From: Hypomesus transpacificus
Taxonomy: Eukaryota; Chordata; Actinopteri; Osmeriformes; Osmeridae
Assembly (NCBI RefSeq): GCF_021917145.1
Contig: NC_061068.1
Span: 5,907,344 to 5,971,343, forward strand
Length of the DNA: 64,000 nucleotides
Direction of reading: 5' to 3'
Under the pieces are notes generated by a model. The model saw only the letters and a list, made by a program, of their open reading frames with translations, had not been told where the DNA came from and ran no database searches. A program made the position numbers and the translations under genes. How positions within the stretch are numbered: the stretch's first letter is position 1; each line of letters opens with the position of its first letter. Of the stretch, positions 1 to 17,100 are shown piece after piece.

Positions 1-133
1 GGAGAATGATCGCGTACAAAAGTGTGTGTTTTGTTTGAAACTATATTTCTACAATGAACGTAGGGCAGGTTCTACATACAAAGGTTGGTATGTATTTGTG
101 TGTGTGTGTAAGGAGAGATTTGTGTACTTGTAT
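1..133 (-). other. rpn1: 3' UTR of rpn1 (partial)
   Basis: This stretch lies downstream of the rpn1 stop codon at 134-136 on the minus strand and continues out of the window. No poly(A) signal is evident inside it. A short TG-rich run sits near 95-110. No other gene is visible. Confidence 0.6.
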
Positions 134-4254
<4,121 letters not shown>

Positions 4255-4965
4255 GGTTAGTGAGATAAAGGAAGGATTACTGGATATATTGTTTAATTGA
4301 GACAGAGAATGAAGAGCAGCAAAGTAAGGCCGCGCGGAGCTCTACAAAGCTGCCTGCAAACGAAGGAAAGATGACGCTTCATTCATTTTCACGTAATGAC
4401 GTATGACCGTACTTAACGTAAGGTATGTCTAGACCAGACAGTATCCAGATAGTGCTAAAATATTTACGGTTTACTCAATTCCACCGCGCCCCTCAACACC
4501 GCAGTTTTTTAAAACTGTATATTTATATTAATATCACACACGTGTACACACACACATCTTTGAAAATGACATAGCCTTGTCCTCAGGGCGTGTCCTGAAC
4601 ATCTGTCTGATTACGTCAAGTACCGCTGACACAGAGCAGAGGTTGTTTTGGAAGAAGCTGCTCGCTAACCCTAGCCTAGAATTACAATTGAGATATAATT
4701 GTCACCGGCTAACACGTAGCTCTCGGGCTCCGAGTACATTTAACATTACATCGCAGACCTAGATAACTAGGTAGCTAATTAGTTATTGATAAATATTACA
4801 GCTCACTGCTAAAACTATCCATTACTGCTGTGAAGTAAAACCAGAGAGCTTCGCCGTCGCCTTCGCTAGCTGCATAGCGGCTGTGTTGTCTCATCACAGC
4901 GACAAAAACCTTTGAAGAGAGACCAGTGTCGTAAGACAACAAACGGTGAATTTGTTTTGACCAAG
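4255..4965. promoter_or_regulatory. Shared divergent promoter region and rab7a noncoding exon 1
   Basis: Only 711 bp separate the rpn1 ATG (4254, minus) from the likely donor of a noncoding first rab7a exon (CCAAG at 4961-4965, then gtaag). CRE/ATF-like octamers occur at 4397-4404 (TGACGTAT) and 4611-4618 (TTACGTCA). A CACGTG E-box is at 4539-4544. Transcription start sites cannot be placed from sequence alone. The head-to-head geometry implies a bidirectional promoter. Confidence 0.5.
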
Positions 4966-5818
4966 GTAAGTGTTGTCATGTTAGTTTTTTTGTTTTGAAA
5001 TTAGATTTAGTGACAGGTTACTAGGCTACTCAGTTTTTTCATCCAGGATGAGGAGGTTTTCAATGTGTAGCTACAGTAGCTTGAACCCTCAACTAGTTAC
5101 TGCTGAGCTAGCATACTAACTAGCGTTAGTTAACTAGGCTAGCTCGCTGCTATGTTTGACGCTGAACAGCTCGTGCCTGTAATGAAACGGCGATACACTT
5201 TCAGACGTAGCCAGGCTAGGCCACCAGGAAAAATGGCAGTATCTACTAAATATTTGTTCTCTGTTTACCATTGCATCAGATGTACACAAGACAGTTGTGA
5301 ACAAACTCTAGCTAGGCTACATAAACAAGCCAAGCTAACTAACTTCTCTGACAAAGGCAGAATTAACTGTGTACAGTACATACTATAACTGACGTCGTTT
5401 GGCTTTGTAGTACATGTTGTACACATTTTGTAAGAGGCCCACACCATCCAGTAACTAGTCTTATCTACTTGTCTTCATCTGGTCAGGAAGGCAGTTTTTT
5501 GCCACCGTATAGATTTTCTTCCGAGATTAATAAAGTGAATTAAATTAAATTGAATAGACCTGAGGTGGTATCCGTTTTGTGAATGTCAGTGTCGACAAGC
5601 TATCGAGGTAGGAAACCCAGTAACTGTTCTCACACTCACAATGAGTCATGAGTCATGATTAAACGTCGAACTATCAATTCGATTGACAAGACAGAGATGC
5701 AATAAAAGTCCCAATCATGCATACAGTCCTACCATAACTAGTATCCAGACTTGCACCCTGTAGGTGAATATGTCTGGTTGAGATATATCGATTAGGTTTC
5801 TTTTAACTAGGCCCATAT

Positions 5819-6680
5819 TACATTTATGCATTTAGCAGACGCTTTTATCCAAAGCGACTTCCAAGAGAGAGCTTTACAAAAGATAGGGTGACCAGATTTG
5901 AGTTTGTGAAAAAGAGGACACTTCGTCCCGGGGGGGGGGGGGGGGGGGGGGGGGGCATTTAGTCCAGTGCTTCTGTGGCTTTCAGTGGTTGTTTAATGCT
6001 TGTTATATTAAAGCAATAATGATAACAAATACAGAATTCTAAATAATAAATTGTTTATGGTCACATATTAACATAAGAAAATTAAGACACTTGTCAGTCC
6101 TGCTCATATATTCAAGAAAGGCGACAAGGTGCTCATTGTTGCCAGATTGGAAATGGTATCATACCAAAGTCTCACAATCATCGTATTTGGAGGATAATTA
6201 TCGTGCATCTGGCAACACTGAAAAGGCGGTTGACCAATGACAGTTCTCTCAACGGTCAGAGCTCGCGCAAGAAGGTGGAACTTAAGGGCGATACGTTATA
6301 TTATCTCTATGGGAGATACCCTTCCAAAACTTGTAAGACCGGGCGTAATAATTAGTTTGTGAAAGACCCTGAAAAAACACAAATATCCAACGAGGCAAAA
6401 TCCCGGACGATTTTGGAATCCCTGCCGGACGCATTTTTTTGGTCTCAAAAAGAGGACATGTCCGGGTAAAAGAGGACGTCTGGTCACCCTACAAAAGAGC
6501 ATAGGTCACTGATCATAACAACGAGGTAGTCCCAAACATTGCAAGCAGCCAAAACATGAAGCATACATTGTGAAAAAACTAAACAAGTGCCAAAAGGAAA
6601 GACCCATAAGAGCATGCAGTTATACAAGTTACAAATTAAAACAACATGAACCACAAAAAGTGCAGGACTGTACCTGTAAA
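5819..6680. repeat. Older interspersed repeat interrupted by a hAT-like element
   Basis: The sequence from about 5819 to 5883 carries the conserved fish SINE/LINE tail (gcagacgcttttatccaaag). It continues after the nested insertion at 6491 with an A-rich stretch (aaaacatgaagcatacattg and following). The insertion splits what looks like one older repeat. Outer limits are approximate and the family was not identified. The whole block is in rab7a intron 1. Confidence 0.45.
5884..6490. mobile_element. Non-autonomous hAT-like DNA transposon (607 bp)
   Basis: The left end TAGGGTGACCAGA and right end TCTGGTCACCCT form 12-bp perfect terminal inverted repeats (AGGGTGACCAGA). The element is flanked by an exact 8-bp duplication ACAAAAGA at 5876-5883 and 6491-6498, the length expected of hAT transposases. 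An internal motif, aaaaagaggaca, is present near both ends. No transposase ORF is present, so mobilisation would be in trans. A run of 26 G (5930-5955) lies near the left end. Superfamily assignment rests on target-site length and TIR form. Confidence 0.75.
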
Positions 6681-7381
6681 AGAACAATCAACAGTAAAAT
6701 ATTTCACAGCAAGTACAATACTTAACTTCGTTATAACTAACCTACAAGAGCAACGAGCATATTAGTGGCTTCTTCCTGGCAATAACCTTGTCCACCAGCT
6801 ACTGCTTTTTTACATGACTTGCAACACTTAAATAGTCAGTTTCAATAATGAAACTGATGATTGTTTATGTATTTACTCGCTTATCTTTTGCCAGTGTGCT
6901 ATGTTTCTGTTTGGGGGTATCCTTCATGTGACTACAAAGACCATTTGCAATTGTTGTGAGAGTAACTGAACTGAGAAGTGACGAGAGTCAGCTGTTGTTG
7001 TTTTGTGTTAAGAGTTCTTCTCTATCTGGAACATGCTTTACTTGGTTACTTTCCGTGAGCTGTTCCTACTTGGAAGAATGTCAACACACAGGAACCTACT
7101 GTGCCTGTTGTCCAATTATGATTTATGTTATGTGTGCTACACATTAGACTGGCAGGCTGACTTGAATATGAATGCAGATTGGATTTAACCCTGATTTGTG
7201 TTTTGTGAGGTCAGTTACAGTAGGCCAACCTTTACTCTGGAGTGAATGTGTTGCACTGACATGGTGTCATAGACATTTGACTGAATGACAGTAAAAATAT
7301 ATGGTTTGCGTATCTCTTCATACATTTATATTTAGATTTAAAAAAAAAATATTTTTCACCCTCCCCGTTTGCTGCAGCACT

Positions 7382-8690
<1,309 letters not shown>

Positions 8691-10223
8691 GGGCCCTGAG
8701 GTACACACTGGCCCCACTACCCTGTCTTGCCTTGTCTAAACCCTCTCCCCACACGCCACTGTGTGCTCCCCTCTGCCCCAATATTATCCCTGGCCTTTGT
8801 AGATACTAGCAGGGTTTCTCTTGTAGAGTATACTACACACACTCACAAACAAACAAACACACACTGTACTCACATCCATATGTACACAACACTCACTAGT
8901 TTTGAGTCTCTAAGGCCCAAAAAAACACCCATAGGAAAATAACTGCATTTATTTTCAATGTATTGTAATACCCCCTCAGATAAGTTTTCACCAGGCTCAG
9001 ACACCTTTCTATCCTTGTTTCCATGGCACCATCAAGCCTCACGTGCACTGCCTGAAATAAATTCCCACAACAGTTTAAGGGCGGGTTTAGACATGGCTGT
9101 TCATTCCCAGAGTTTAAGTGTGAAGAAAGGCTGTTGTGACAGGTCAGAGTGAGTAATTTATATCAATGTGTGAACGTATGTGTGTGAATACTGTTGATGT
9201 GCAACCCACAGATACAAGTGATAATTGGCTTGGAAGTGAAATGGCAACTCTGACAAACTGTTTTGTTTGAAGCATTACCTTAGCACTTTTTCATTTAAAC
9301 ACAATCAAAGACTTCAGATGAAATCCAAGTCAAAATTAAGTATTTCAGCTCAAAGCTGTAGCAATGTGGTACACTGTTCCTTTACCTCAATGATACCCTA
9401 ACAAACTAGTCGTTTGCTGTTTCTGAATGGTCAAAATGACGCTTTGCCTCAGTTTGGAAGGTAAATCATTTTTGGTCAACATTCAGAGGTTTAACATGAG
9501 AGGTACAAAGAAAGACCCTCCATGATGTATAACATGGTACAATTGGGGAAGTGACAAGGTGTTTCTGTAACATGAATGTGACCACTAGTCATATTAAGTT
9601 CCTCTGTATGGTCTTCTCTTTCCTCTATCAACTGTTGTAAGACTTTGTTCATCTGTAAACCTCTTTCAAATTTATGGCAATGACAAGCAGCATGTCTTTG
9701 CCAAAGTCCATATCTCTGCCGATAGCTCAAGTTGACAAACAATTAAAGTGCTTGATATTTTATTTTAGCAGATCTGATCTTTTATTGTTTGTTTCATTTA
9801 AAATTAAATGGCATCTTATGGAAAACTGTAAAACCATGGGCGAAATGTAAGGATTCATCTTAAAATGGTAAATGCATTGCATCTACATTCTTTGAAAAAG
9901 TATTTGCAATGTTTGAGGTAATAATGATAATAAAACAATTCTTGAATAAAATGTTTTTATTTAATATTGTACAAACTTTTAACAGACCAAATGCATACCT
10001 TCCATAGGCTGACATGGCCTTGCACATCATAGTTTACCTACGGAAATATATACGTTTAATAAAATAGGGCACTCTAACTAGCCCTGTTACTGGAAAGCTA
10101 CAGTGCTGTAGGCCGCTGGATACATGACAAAGGGGGGTTGGAAACAGAACCTGAATGATGGTAGCTCACCAGGAACAAGATTGGACAGCCCTGCACTAAA
10201 TTAAGATGAATAATCTGCCCTGC
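8691..10223. other. Convergent 3' UTRs of rab7a and hmces
   Basis: No gene is seen here. On the plus strand AATAAA occurs at 9056-9061 and 9945-9950, candidate rab7a poly(A) signals. On the minus strand AATAAA reads from 9961 to 9956, a candidate hmces signal about 260 nt after its stop. The two late signals lie within 17 bp, so the mature 3' ends may overlap. A CA-rich stretch is at 8830-8880. Confidence 0.5.
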
Positions 10224-12030
10224 TCAGTTAGTCCGTGGCTTCTTGCCAGCTCCCTGCAGCCACTGCTGGAGGGACCCTGCAGGCTTGGTCTTCTTCTCTG
10301 GACTGGTCTTTATAGGGAGGTTATGAGCTCCCATATGCTCCTCCTCTTTGGTCTCCTCAGAGTCTGGCTCCTTCCTCTTGGAGGATTTGCTACCCTTCAG
10401 CCAGCTCATCATCATTTTACTGCTGGCTGTGGGCTCCTAGAATCGTTGTATAGGTTTCAAAGGAAAACTGAAAGGTATACTCTTTTTGAATAACTTTGTT
10501 TTAATGGCTATTTGTTAAAGGACATCTCTGTCAGAAAACATATACAATAATATTGTTAATTTATGTTATAAAATATAGTTCATTAAATCAAATAATTTGT
10601 TTCTGTGACAGTTACCTTCTTAATCTGAGGATCCACAGGTTTCAGGCACTCAGGAGAGTTGTTGCGTGAGTTGTTCACCAATGATGAGACACAATGATAG
10701 GTCAAAGTGTTTTTAGACTGAAGCAGGTGAAGGGCTTCTAATGACTTCACCTCACCATAATCCAGCCATTTTCTAATCTCCTCCTCTCCATCCAAAATAG
10801 CAGGCATCCTACAGTCACAGTATAGTTCACTCATAAGAACTTTAACCTGTTGTTCATACTGGTTTACAAATGTTGTTGATGTTCATTTTGGTAACATTAA
10901 GCCTTACAATGAGCCTCCCTTCTAAAGCCCCCAAAATATTTAGACAAAGCAAACATGCACAACACATTTTTGCAAGCTGTTGCTGCTGGTGAACAATGGG
11001 ATGCCTGCCCAATGGAATCGTCCTTACCGGTCATGAATGCATTGCAGGTTAGGGGATGCATCTACAGTGATGACAGTGTAGGTGTAGAGCGGATCTCCAC
11101 CACCTGGGGGCATCCAGCAGTCAAACAACCCAGCAATGGTTAGAACCTTCCACCCTGTCCACTCTTCCTTGTCTTCCTACACAAGACAGCAATGTTGTAA
11201 CTAAGCAGAACAGACGCACACATTCGGACATAGCTGAATGTTATCAGTGTTACTATTGTTAATGGAGCAGGTGAAGATTGAGCAGACCTTTTTTCAGCGC
11301 AAGAGAACGTACCTCTAGAGAGCACAGTGTATTTTCCTTTTGAAGGGCCTCCTGCTCCTCGGTTTTTTCCTGCTTGTGTACCTGTGGAAAATATATAAAG
11401 AACGGCTGCTTGTCTTTCTCCTGTCTTCTCCATTCGTAAAAGCCATCGGCCAGAATTACACACCGCTGCCCTTTCAACAGGGGATCCTGGGGAAACACAA
11501 ACATTTGCTTACAAACACAAAACCAAAGTTGTCGACAGTGAAAACACACTGTGGAACATTATCAGTGGGATATTCCAACATCTAGGTAACGTATGACTCA
11601 CTCAGTACCTTGTACGACTTCTTCTCTAGCAATGTATCACTGCGGCAGTTGTTGGTATTGTATTGCACCTTTCTTGGGTCACTTTCTTTGAACCAGGAGG
11701 GAACCAGGCCCCAACGCATTGCTGCCAGCACACACTCGTCAACTGGGGCATTCTGAATAATAATAATTTGTAATAGTGAATTGTAGCAGATTTTCTAACA
11801 GGGTGGGACGGAATTGTTTGATCTGGATAACCTCCTCATACCTTATCAAAATGTCTCAGGGATAGCAAGACGGGACTCATGGACTGAGGACTTTTGTTGT
11901 AGGAGGGTCGGTATTTGTCAGAATCCTCTTCCTTCCATCTCGGTTGTCGACGTTGCCCCGCTCGGTCTCGGTAGCGAGAGGCACGGCAAACTTCGTCTGG
12001 CGCTAGGGTGCATGCGGTCCTTCCGCACAT
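10224..12030 (-). CDS. hmces: Abasic site processing protein HMCES (SRAP domain)
   Basis: HMCES covalently crosslinks abasic sites in single-stranded DNA through its N-terminal cysteine, shielding them during replication. Exons (minus): 11842-12030, 11609-11752, 11313-11486, 11028-11176, 10616-10808, 10224-10436. They sum to 1062 nt, giving 353 aa (human 354). Catalytic Cys2 is in [11 protein letters not shown]. Other SRAP positions visible are [10 protein letters not shown] (76-85), N98 in NTNNCR, E129 in ADGFYEW, and H217 in [11 protein letters not shown]. The C-terminal tail is basic and ends with a PIP-box-like LQQWLQ followed by GKK. The start at 12030 is fixed because processing must expose Cys2. 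It converges on rab7a and diverges from tusc2. No lesion seen. Confidence 0.97.
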
Positions 12031-13261
12031 CTTCCTTTGCCTCGTTGCTGCACGATTACAGACCAGTCTATGCTACAGACACACACAAAAAATGCGGTAG
12101 CACGATGATACTAGTCAAGCAGCATCTGGTCTACGCTGCCCCGGAAGTGACACACACAGGAACGGAAGCGAAGCAGGACACCCAGCTAGGTTGACAGTGG
12201 AGAGGCAACTAGCTGTCTGCAGCAGTAGCTAAAAACCCTACCATTCCAACCGAGCTTATTTCATTATAGCTGGGGACGGTTCATCTCGTTAAGGATACAA
12301 CTCCGAAAGTCAGAGCCTCTATACTCAGTTGGAAAAAGTGACACGGGGTACGTTTGTGAAGCAAATATTCCTGCCACACAAGGCACGTAGCTAGCCAGTA
12401 GCTTGTACTAGTGTGAGTGGCAAGTGTTTTTTTGACAGCTAAAACTAGCCCTGTAGCTTCTAGCTCAAACGTTAAGTAACCTACCCAGCAGTAGTGTAGT
12501 GCTAGCTGCCGGGCAGTAGACGTAGTGGTCATGTGGTGGTGGCCTTGACTGTCGAAGCATTGATTTAGTTAGTATTTCGTTTGAAAAATTCTAGGTGTCA
12601 GAATAGAGAAGCTTTTAAATATATTTGTTTTATTTTATAACTCAAGCCCCGGGTTCTGTAGTATGACATAGCAGGTGTAACAACTAGCTAGCTAGCTAAC
12701 TTGTTGTCGGGCTAACGAATGACGAGGAGCTGAGTACGGCTCCGTTTGTGTGGTTGAAAGGCTATACGCGTAGGTACTAACGCTAAGTGAGATCATTCAG
12801 GTGGCTAATACTCGTTAGCTGCTACAAAGTTAGTAGAATAAGCAGTCTACCTAACTACTAGCAATAAGCTGGTTAAACTAATGACTAAACTCAGCGTGCA
12901 ATGGTAATTCAAGGTAGAGATGGCCTGTTACTGACTGGGAAACGTAATTCTTTTTTTTTCGTTTGATAGTTAGGAAGCGTTATAACGATTAAAGGCCTGA
13001 CCTGTCCAACAATGTCTGTGTTTAAACATAACAGTGCAACAATACACTAACGCTAATTGCTGAAGATGACAGGCGCATATCTCTCCTTCTGTTTCTCTCT
13101 ACCTCTCTACCCGAACTGCTCTTTTTCGCCCCATTATTCTTTAGACTAATTTGCCTTCAAAACTGTGTGCGTTCTCTGGAGTGCTCTTCCAGAGGGCTAC
13201 CTGCGAATCACATCACCATTGGGGGCTCTACGGCCACGTAAATAATGTCCTACAGTTGAAG
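12031..13261. promoter_or_regulatory. Divergent promoter region between hmces and tusc2
   Basis: No protein gene is seen. The stretch is rich in palindromic TAGCTAGC-type words, for example 12684-12700. A strong pyrimidine tract ending TTTAG at 13144 suggests that the tusc2 coding exon starts at 13145, with an unlocated noncoding exon upstream. hmces 5' UTR and promoter occupy the left side. Confidence 0.45.
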
Positions 13262-14115
13262 ATGGGAGGTAGTGGCTCCAAAAACAAAGGTTATTGGCCT
13301 TTCGCTGGCTCAGGAAGTGTTGATGATTCAACCAAAGAGGGAAATGAGCAGTCATTGGCAAAACTTCGAAGTTTCCGAAATGCGACTCCGTTCGTGTTTA
13401 CTAGACGAAGGTAAATATAGCCGCAGAGGCATGCTCTCAAGGCACATGCAAGCCACATAACTATTTACTGGCAAGCAGTTCTATGAAGGCAATAGAGCTA
13501 GACTTATTGCACTCAAAGAAGTCATGGATCAACATGTTGTATTCTGTTGTACAGTAGTTCTGTATCAATTAATGACACACAACACATCCGGTTTTTTTTC
13601 TGTCAAATTAAAGTTGAATGAATTCTAAAGCATTGCACACTAAATTAAATGTTCTTATGTAACTTGTCACATACAACACAACATAATTAGATGATATAAT
13701 GAATAATGAATATTGTGTATATAAATACAAATAATGAACACCATGTACCTTTTGTCTGCAGCTCTCTATATTTTGATGAAGATGGTGACTTGGCCCATGA
13801 GTTCTACGAAGAGACAGTTGTGACAAAGAATGGCCGTAAAAGGGCTAAGTTTAAGAGGATTCAGAAAAACCTTATACCTCAGGTAACAGCAAATTCGTAT
13901 ATCCTTCTGAAGCCAGAACCATAAGGACTGCAATAATAATCATCTATTTTTCTGCGTACAATGAGAGAAAATGTACAGCCTGTAATGAAATGGGGAGACA
14001 ATGTGTCTGTTTGGTAAGTGAATATGTTTGCTTTTCATCCTCCCTACAGGGAACCATAAAGCTGGAGAACCCCTGCATCCATGTGGATTTTCCAGTTGTT
14101 CTCTGTGAGGTTTGA
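13262..14115 (+). CDS. tusc2: Tumor suppressor candidate 2 (FUS1)
   Basis: TUSC2 is a small N-myristoylated, mainly mitochondrial protein linked to calcium handling and tumour suppression in mammals. Exons: 13262-13410, 13762-13882, 14050-14115, giving 111 aa (human 110). MGGSGSK at the start is a myristoylation signal. The core DEDGDLAHEFYEETVVTKNG and the end IHVDFPVVLCEV match the family strongly. An in-frame upstream ATG at 13151 would add 37 residues and bury the myristoylation glycine, so 13262 is preferred. It lies upstream of hyal2 on the same strand; TUSC2 and HYAL2 are also neighbours in human 3p21. Confidence 0.96.
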
Positions 14116-17100
14116 TTCAGCCTTGGGCACATTTTCAGACCAGACTCAGACTAGTCACTGTGTCAACTCCGTCCCAGTTTCCCATTCAACCTAGCCTACA
14201 CCTGGATACCCCCACCCTGCTATGAAACGCCATGGTGTCCTCTTGACGATATTTGATGCCCCTTTGTGGAAAGGCTGTCTCAACAAGTGTTGAGCTTCTG
14301 CATGTGAACACTATGGTGTGGCTTCTGTGCAGTTTGACACAGTAGAAGGAGGAGACATGATGTATGAATGATGTATTTTATGTTACACTTAACATCAATA
14401 TATACAGTGCAGGTCCTGTGTGTATGATCGTGTTAGGGAAAATATGATGATGGCTAATGGTCCCTGTTTGTTTTACAGCAGTGTCTTCTGGTATAATCCA
14501 CCAATCTCAAGGAGAATGTACGAGTCTAGTCTAAATTGAACTGTGGGCGTTAAGATGATGGTTCCTTGTCTGTAAACCATGTCCTAGGGAGGGATTGTCC
14601 ATCTGTACTGAGAAGCAAGGGGAATTTTGTCGAATTATGTGATTTTCCTGCAAGCCTTCAGAGCTTTCAGAAAAAATGATTAGGATTCAAGATCAGTGTC
14701 ATGGGGTTTGAGGCAGGACATTTTGTGGAAAGGAATGCTTTCAATGCCTACTTAAATTACCATCATGCATGAAGCTGGCTATGCTTATCAGTAATACCCC
14801 CATGGAGTACACAATCACTGGTCATTGTGATCCGAATAATTCAACATAATGTTGTGGTGTTCGATTAATTGGCTGTAGTGATCATGATGTGACCAGGACT
14901 TAGAGACACATGCATGTACAGAGTTGAAATGAATCCCACAAGAGATCCTCTGTTCTTTTGCTGCTGTGGCAGAAAACATTTCACTGTTAATTTATTACTG
15001 TTACAATGGTATTGTTTTTTTAATAACAACTCAATGTACTATTATGTCTGGGTCTCTTTTTTATGTTATCAAAAAGCCAATGTTTCTCTACCATGGCTAG
15101 GATATTTGGATATTTATGTGACAATGGATTATATTTGGAATAGTTGACTAAAACTTGTGCTCTTAGCCTTTTTGTATCCTAAATTAACTCAAGTATAATA
15201 TAGAGGCATAGTAAACATGTTGTCACTGTATTGCACTAGTCCAAGGCATCATTTGTGTACTAGTATATCTATGTTTCAGATTCAAATTGTGTTTGTATGA
15301 TTGCCACCAGATGATCCTCAACAATGGCACTGTGACTTAGTGTACCTAAAGAAGCTAAGCTAAAAGAAATGTTTGTAATTTCATCTTCATTTTTTTTCTC
15401 TTCCCAATGTTAGCTTGAAAACGAAATATGTAGCCTACTACACTACAACTGTGTATGTTTTATTGTTGTTTTGACCCATGCACTGGATGTGGGAGCTGGT
15501 TTTTCCCTGAAAGCAGCAGGTGACCGCCCAGGGCCTGTATGTGCAGTGGACTGTGGCATGTCCTTGGCACCGGGGCCTTTCAAGGCACTCAAGGACACCT
15601 TACAACACAAAAACACATGAACAACAAGATGAAAACAATACAATCAAACATACAAAACGAGGAATAAAATCTGTCAAAGCTATTCTAAACAGATATGTTA
15701 TAGTCTGAGTTTTAAACTGGGAAATACAGCAAGTTAGTGTTACTGCAAGTCTATTTTGACGTACTGTGTGGTTATCTCTCACATTGTCACGATGGGCACA
15801 GTCAGGCAGTGTTCCTTTGTTTTTGTCAGGCATTTCCTGTCCTACTGTCCTGCATGAATCCAGATGCACAGAAGGGAAAGTGTACTGTAGCTCGGGGAGG
15901 ACTGCAAGTACTGCACAGGAAAGAGCAGCTGTGTGTGTGATGGTGTGTTATTGAGAAAGAAAAAGACAGTGTGTGGAGGGTCTATGACCATGCATGGGAA
16001 AGGGTTTCCTGTAAAGCTGCCTGTGTTTTTGTTTTGCCTAAAGGATAAAAGAGTATTGGATTTAAATCCTCTCCATGTTATTTGAATTATGTAATGGTTT
16101 TGGTCTATGCAGAGTAGCAAAAAACGTTTACTTAAGAGCCTTTATTCGCTGCACCACAAGAGGGAAAGGTAACAGTGCAGTGTTATTTGAAGATATTTCC
16201 ACAAACAAATAGGGATTGGGTTAACAAAAGGATGCATATTGGTAAGTAATCACATTCACTGTGCAGACAAATGTGCCCTCTTCATTTGCATATGTTTTTA
16301 GTTACATGGTAAGTTACATGGTAAATGAGGAAACGGTTGAATGATTTTGTGTGGACTCCCTACACAATGAGAGTTCAGGCAGCTTCTTATGACACTGCAT
16401 GTGTTGTTGAATTAAAGATTATTCCCAAGAGTTGCAAAAGCATTTGTAAAAGCAAATGTACATTGTCCCAGTGAAATACAATACAAAACATACATAGATT
16501 TGTAAAACAATATTGTATAAACTTGTATGTCACCTTTAGTTAACATCTGGACAAACTTCTACAGCGTTATATCAACCTGTTTGTCATATGAATAAAGTCC
16601 AACATAGTGTAGCAACAAACTGCATGCATTTACTGTTATTCACAAGTCCATGTTTCTCTTGTGATAGTTTGGCAGTAACTGTTGACTCATACAAGAGCAG
16701 CTTTTGATTCTGTACAGTACACATTACACACCGAGGGTAAGCTTGATCACTCTGTCCAAGCCAGATAGCTAGTAATATAGGTCTAAATACAATACAGTGC
16801 TACTGAGCTTCTATTACAGAGCTTCATTTGTGCATTGATTGTAGCCACCCAAAGCATGGAATAGAAAGGCCTGTAAAACATCTCTTTATACACTCTGACA
16901 ATAGAATAGATACGTAAGTAGACTACTTTCTCTGAATTGATTGAATTATGGTTATCTTGTAATTTCAGTTCAAGAAAGAGGTCAGTTTATGTGGGAGGGA
17001 CTGAGGTGGGGTCTTGGAGAAGTTGCACTATAATTTGAAGGTGGATTTAAGACTATCTCCTATTGCCTGTACTGCCTATTAGTAAAGAGTAAAACATCCC

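Noticed and set aside
11814-12194. 126-codon plus-strand frame across hmces exon 1
   Set aside because: It is antisense to a firmly identified coding exon and has no family resemblance.
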